Shown here one piece after another: positions 59,514-64,000 of a DNA stretch of 64,000 nucleotides; the stretch's first letter is position 1, and every line of letters starts with the position of its first letter. The stretch comes from Verticillium longisporum (taxonomy: Eukaryota > Ascomycota > Sordariomycetes > Glomerellales > Plectosphaerellaceae), in contig JAETXT010000004.1 of assembly GCA_019188255.1 (NCBI GenBank), positions 4,154,001 to 4,218,000 on the forward strand, given 5' to 3'. The notes below the pieces were generated by a model that searched no databases, had not been told where the DNA came from, and saw only the letters and a program-made list of their open reading frames with translations. The translations under genes and the position numbers were made by a program.

Positions 59514-61742
59514 ATGGAGGCCTCCCCGCTGACACGGCAGCCACAGCCTGAGGTGTTCCAACCCAAGATTGTGCTGCTCTACGACTCGCTATTCAAGGTG
59601 CGCTATGCATGAGACGAGACTCGACATGCCCTCCCAAAAAGAAAGAAGACCAAATAAGAATCGTACACTGACTTTTTCTCCGGCAAACAAAGGTATGTCT
59701 CTGTTCCCGCCAGGTCCCCAAGCCTGCCGATGCGCCCTGCGACTGCGAGGCGCTGAATCGCTAACCAAAACCCCCCACCCTTGCAGGACGACGACACGAT
59801 CGAGCGAGGCGAGGGATTCTGGCGCGAGTTCTTCCTCCTGCGCCCCGACCGCCCGGCGCTGCAGGCCCTCCTCGACGGACTCTCGGCGGCGGACGTGCTC
59901 GGCCTCGAGGAGCGCACGCGCGAGCTCTTTGAGCGCGGCGTCGAGGCCGTCCAGGGCGGCGGCCCCAACCCTGGCCCCAGCTCGGCGACGGTACAGCTGC
60001 ATGCCCTCGAGACGCTGAGTGTCTTCCTGGCGGCCGTGCTCGGCAAGAAGTATGCGTATCCGACCTCGGACGTCATTGCCGTGCTTGCGGGCATCGACCT
60101 TGTCGACACCATCTTTGGCGAGTTTGCCGTGGCGCTGGACCAGGTCATACGGGCCGGCAAGAGTCTCGACCTGCGGAGCAGGGCTGTCGAGGTTGTGCTG
60201 TCCGTCACGGCGGGGGCGTACCAGACGAGTCTCTTGACGTACTTTATTCAACGGGATCTTTTCCCGGCTGTCATGAAGGTGGGTGTCCCCTTTTTTGGCG
60301 AAAGGCTCGGTAGTTGCTTCGTACGTAGGCTGACTGGGGGTAGTATATCCACGAGACGGAGCATCCGGGGCAGATTCTCGAACCGTACACCCTTCTCGGC
60401 CTGCTGGCCAACTACAACAAGTTTGAGTTTCAGAATCCGTATCAGCAGCGCCTCAGCGAAATTGTCAACGAGCCGACGATCCAGCAGATGATCAGGTGTG
60501 TCGGGTATGCGTGCCAGAAGCTGCGGCTCGACTTTGTGGACGTCATGGACGATCTGCCCGAGGGCTGGACGTTTAGCAACACACTGCACATGATCGGACT
60601 CGGGATTGTGGCGAGGGGGCCAAAGCCGGAAAAGAAGATTGTGTACGATGCGGAGACACAGAAGCAGATGTTTGCCAAGCTGTGCGTTGCCTCTCCTGTC
60701 CGCCCTTGCGCGGGTCACCATGCTAACGATGGACTACAGCCCTGGACCGGAAGCCGCGCTTCTGCTGACGACATATGATTTTACGCACGTGAACAAGCTC
60801 TTCTGCTTCAACCTCGTGACGCTCGCCGCAGAAAAGGGGCAAGAGCAGCCGTTCGCGAGCTACGTCTCCCTGACGTCGTACCTCCTGCAGCACGCACATC
60901 TATCGCAGCGCGTATCACACTACGCGACGCTCAACCTCATGGCATTCCGCCTCCTCGTCGAAGATCCCGTGCTCTGCAAGCGCATCTGCAGCGACGAGTC
61001 CAAGACGCCCGTGCGCCTGTGCCGCCAGCGCTCGCCGTACCTCCCGCTGGTCAAGGGCGACCGCGTCATGGCGACGGCCATCCTCGACACCATGGTCGAC
61101 GGCATCTCGCACAACCTGCGGCGGCGCCTCGACGTGGGTCTCTACACGCTGCTCGTGGGCATCATGCTGCGCATCACGTCGTACCTGTCGCGGTCGCGCA
61201 CGCGGCTGACGTACCACTGGGCCGACTTTTTCCGCGCGCTGCTGCACCTCGTGCGGTTCCTGACGACGTACGCCGCAGACCTCAAGGACCTGCCGCAGAT
61301 TGAGCTGCTGCTGGACCACGTCGTCAACCTCGTCGCGCTGTCGCTGTCGACGGGCGAGGCGTTCCTGCCGTCGCCGGCGGCGTACGACGACCTGTTCTAC
61401 AAGGTCGTCGAGGCGGGCGACGTGCTCGTCAAGTTCAAGGAGACGTACGGGCTCGGAAGCAGGGGCAGCAATTCGATCGGGACGCTCATCAGCGTCAGCG
61501 CGCACTACAAGGAGATGCTCAAGACGGGCGCTGGCAAGGACGCCAAGGCGAGGGGCGCCATTCTCACGAGCGTCGAGGTCGCGGATATCATCAAGCGGGG
61601 ATACGAGACGCTCAGCATACAGGCCAAAGAGGGGCTCGACACGTGGGAGAGGTATCGCGAGGCGGATGAGAGAACGTTGCTGAAGAAGGTGGCCAGGGTT
61701 GCTGTTGCTGATGGACGGGGTCTCGTTGGTGGTTCGAGGTGA
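59514..61742 (+). CDS. ARMH3-like armadillo-helical protein (DUF1741)
   Basis: Four exons, 59514-59597, 59787-60278, 60344-60681 and 60740-61742, with introns of 189, 65 and 58 bp; total 1917 nt, 638 residues, all phases consistent. The N-terminus reads PKIVLLYDSLFK - DDDTIERGEGFWREFFLLRP, as in fungal ARMH3/C10orf76 relatives. Residues about 60-380 are helical repeats. The DUF1741 domain lies at about 380-620: TTYDFTHVNKLFCFNLVTL, RRRLDVGLYTLLVGIMLRI, TRLTYHWADFFRALLHLVRF, then DVLVKFKETYGLGSR. In animals ARMH3 acts at the Golgi with PI4KB and GBF1; a similar Golgi role here is inference. The first intron is long, and a microexon inside it cannot be excluded, but the direct join is in frame and matches the family. 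Confidence 0.9.
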
Positions 61743-62458
61743 GGGTCAGGGGGGCACACAAGATGCAGTGCAATATACTGTATGACGCAATGTGATCAAC
61801 TGCAACACATTGCAGGGCTTGTCTGGTCGTGGTGCTGTGAGATGCTCTGTCAAGGATGCTCGGAGCTCCGATGCCTGGCCGAGTCTTCAGACTAGAAGAC
61901 GGCTCTTGGCAGGGTGAGGTAAGGGTATAGGAATGCCACGGCCAGGGTTAGGGTTGCGATGGTCGAAACGGCAGCCGAGGATGAACCGACGACAGCCGAC
62001 CCTCTGTGTTGGGGCTAGTAATACACATGTTCTGATTGGCGCGGTGCAACCGGGCGGACAAACCATGTCATAGCCGTGCCACGGGGCGGGCCACGGGGGG
62101 CGCCAGGTTCTGCCAGAAGTCACCTGCTGAGAAATCGCATGTTTTTGCCATTGACAACCGAGTCACCTTCACCGACCTGCGAGCCCAGCAAACCAGACAA
62201 CCTTGTCACCCACCGCAACACCTTATTACTCTTTTGCTACGACGAGCGCTCATTGGCATCGATTGACGACCGACGAGCCTGACGATCCCCAGTCGGACTA
62301 GTGGAGCCGTGGCATCATACTTAGCCAACTCGCCTCCTCTTTTCGCCTCGTCTCTACCAACTATCCCTACCTACACACCAACAACACCAACATCCGACCA
62401 CGATTGCGGGCACAGAATCTACCTACAATACCCTCACAGCCGCGTTCTTCCATACACA
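61743..62458. promoter_or_regulatory. spacer and promoter of isa1
   Basis: 3' end of the ARMH3-like gene and leader of isa1. The leader from 62150 is C/A-rich, as usual for ascomycete 5' UTRs. Two TTAGGG units at 61944-61955 are probably chance. Confidence 0.5.
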
Positions 62459-63349
62459 ATGAGCGCCCACCGCGTCGCTTCCGCCACGCGGCTAGCTCTC
62501 CGCAGAGCCAGCCCCCCGGTCTTCCGATGCGCCTCCGAGAACACACTCTCCAGGACATCAGCAGCGACAGCGACAGCAACAACGAGAACAGCACGGCGAT
62601 GCTACGGCACTCCTGCGTACCAGCAGTACTCGCTCTACCCGAACAACGCGCCACCGCCGCCCCGCGCCGAGGCCAAGGAGCCGCTGCCCGTCGTGAACGA
62701 GACGCGGCCTCCGAAGACGTCATCAGCAGCGGATATCGAGGCGAGCACGACGCTCGAAGTTGAGCAGCCTGCGAAGCGGTCGGCAGCACGGACAGAATCC
62801 ACAGCATCAACGACGACAACGCCACCACCATCGTCAGCAGCAACAACAATATCACCTCCGACATCCAAAGCAGCCACCACAGCCCCGGCGGCAACGCCAG
62901 CAGCAGCAGCATCCCCCAAGACGGCGCGCCCGCGGCCCAAGCTCCGCGCGCGCAAGGCGGCGATGAAGCTGACGGCGGCGGCGGTCGAGCAGCTACAGGC
63001 GATGCGCGAGGGCCCGGACCCCAAGCTCATCAAGGTCGGGGTGCGCAACCGCGGGTGCAGCGGGCTGGCGTACCACCTCGAGTGGGTGGACAAGGCGGGC
63101 AGCTTTGACGAGGAGGTGGTGCAGGACGGCGTCAAGGTGCTCATCGACAGCAAGGCGCTGTTCAGCATCATTGGCAGCGAGATGGACTGGGTCGAGGACA
63201 AGCTGAGCCAGAGGTTTGTGTTCAAGAACCCCAACATTAGTGAGTTTCCCTTCCTTTCTTTTCTCTTGTGGAACTGTGGTTTTCCCTGAACAAATGAACT
63301 AACGAAAGCAGAGGAGGAATGCGGCTGCGGCGAGTCGTTCATGGTGTGA
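62459..63349 (+). CDS. isa1: mitochondrial iron-sulfur cluster assembly protein Isa1 (A-type scaffold)
   Basis: Two exons, 62459-63239 and 63312-63349, flank a 72 bp intron (GTGAGT...AGCAG); 819 nt, 272 residues. Residues 1-50 form an Arg/Ser/Ala-rich presequence for mitochondria. Residues about 60-160 are a Thr/Ala/Pro/Ser-rich spacer, much longer than in yeast Isa1. The A-type HesB/IscA domain covers about 165-272 (MKLTAAAVEQLQAM, VGVRNRGCSGLAYHLEW, VLIDSKALFSIIGSEMDWV, FVFKNPNI) and ends in KEECGCGESFMV on the tiny second exon. The three cluster-binding Cys (one in GCSG, two in CGCG) are present. With Isa2 and Iba57 such proteins make [4Fe-4S] clusters for aconitase, lipoate synthase and others. 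The first in-frame ATG, 62459, begins the presequence. Confidence 0.95.
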
Positions 63350-64000
63350 GAACTGGAGTCGGGGATGGCACGAGATGGGAGATGGGGTCGAGCAGACAGT
63401 GTACGAAGACGAATTGGTCGCAGGATCACACACACATAGCGATGGACAGTACCGTGGAGCATGACGACACATGACATGATGGCCATGTTGGAAGCACATG
63501 CGCCTAGACAGCACAGAGACAGACGCATGGGCGGCGTTCTTGGTAGAAACTAGCCTGGCTGGCTGGCTGGCTTAGCAATTCACTTCTCTTTCCATGCCTG
63601 ACCTTTGGCCTCGAAGATCGATGCATCTTGGGACGGCTGAACGGTGACGCTCGGTGATATCGGATTACGACAGTGACGGTCTTAGGTACCTGGACGGTCC
63701 TTAGGTACCCAGGTACCTAGAAGACGGTCCAGAAGATGTCCTGTGGCTAGGTGATGGTGGCGCAACCACTCAACGCGGCCATGTGACAGCGCGTCGCCCC
63801 CGATGCCCCACTGGCGCGTCCGACGGCAGAAAGTGGAAATCGAGGAAAGACCAGGATCGATGGAGTCAATTCTTCGGCGAGCTCCATCTCCCCTCCCCAA
63901 CCTTGAGATCCGATCGACATCAGCGTTCTTTGCTTTGTTTGCCACCCATTCACTCCCTCTTCCATCCATTGTCACTGTCCTATTCTCGCTTCGTCCTAGC
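63350..64000. other. 3' region of isa1 and intergenic end of window
   Basis: No gene seen. A GGTACC/CCTAGG-type motif cluster lies at 63684-63720. Confidence 0.5.
63684..63720. repeat. TACC/GGTA palindrome cluster
   Basis: TTAGGTACCTGG and TTAGGTACCCAGGTACCTAG in close succession, the same motif family as at 18.8, 52.6 and 53.5 kb. Confidence 0.7.

Noticed and set aside
61944..61955. Two TTAGGG telomere-type units
   Set aside because: Only two units in an ordinary intergenic spacer; expected by chance.
1..64000. CRISPR arrays, prokaryotic operons, rRNA genes, viral genes
   Set aside because: None seen; introns and gene families are clearly fungal nuclear.

Overview
This 64 kb window is nuclear DNA of a filamentous ascomycete, most likely a Sordariomycete and possibly Hypocreales (inference from gene content and style). 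Evidence: introns of 50-190 bp with GT...AG ends and CTGAC/CTAAC-like branch sites, GC-rich genes separated by long intergenic stretches, fungal families (BET protein with two bromodomains, Cdc25-type RasGEF with SH3, UNC93/DUF895 transporter, bZIP-DUF3425, DUF7702 membrane protein), and no operons. I find no viral, plasmid or CRISPR sequence.

Layout. 1-311: 3' end of an unrecognised gene. 2.06-3.39 kb: secreted endonuclease/exonuclease/phosphatase fold joined to a jacalin-like lectin domain. 3.4-12.3 kb: no recognisable gene, but one copy of a dispersed 0.27 kb repeat at 7.8-8.1 kb. 12.27-15.95 kb: RasGEF. 16-20.4 kb: long intergenic stretch. 20.4-23.9 kb: convergent UNC93-like transporter and mitochondrial DUF1992 (DNAJC28-like) genes. 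23.9-31.8 kb: accessory-looking stretch with two truncated reductase fragments head to head, an enoyl-CoA hydratase-like gene with a signal-like N-terminus, an unrecognised relic, and a bZIP-DUF3425 regulator. 32.8-41.9 kb: core genes (BET protein, Utp12-domain nucleolar protein, unknown conserved protein). 45.7-46.1 kb: fold-back (MITE-like) element. 48.1-49.0 kb: DUF7702 membrane protein with a clear TATA box. 50.1-50.6 kb: two tandem copies of the dispersed repeat. 54.8-63.3 kb: three tandem plus-strand genes: a large low-complexity protein, an ARMH3/DUF1741 protein and the mitochondrial Fe-S assembly protein Isa1.

The core genes are housekeeping or signalling genes that are not functionally linked by position. 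The 24-32 kb stretch, with reductases, a hydratase-like enzyme and a bZIP-DUF3425 regulator, resembles what is left of a small metabolic cluster; no polyketide, peptide or terpene synthase is visible.

Quality note: four otherwise intact genes (20.4, 22.3, 40.0 and 54.8 kb) each need one extra base to keep frame. In three the site is a run of four or five G/C; in the fourth it lies in a C-rich interval. The repeated pattern points to base-calling errors rather than four independent pseudogenes.
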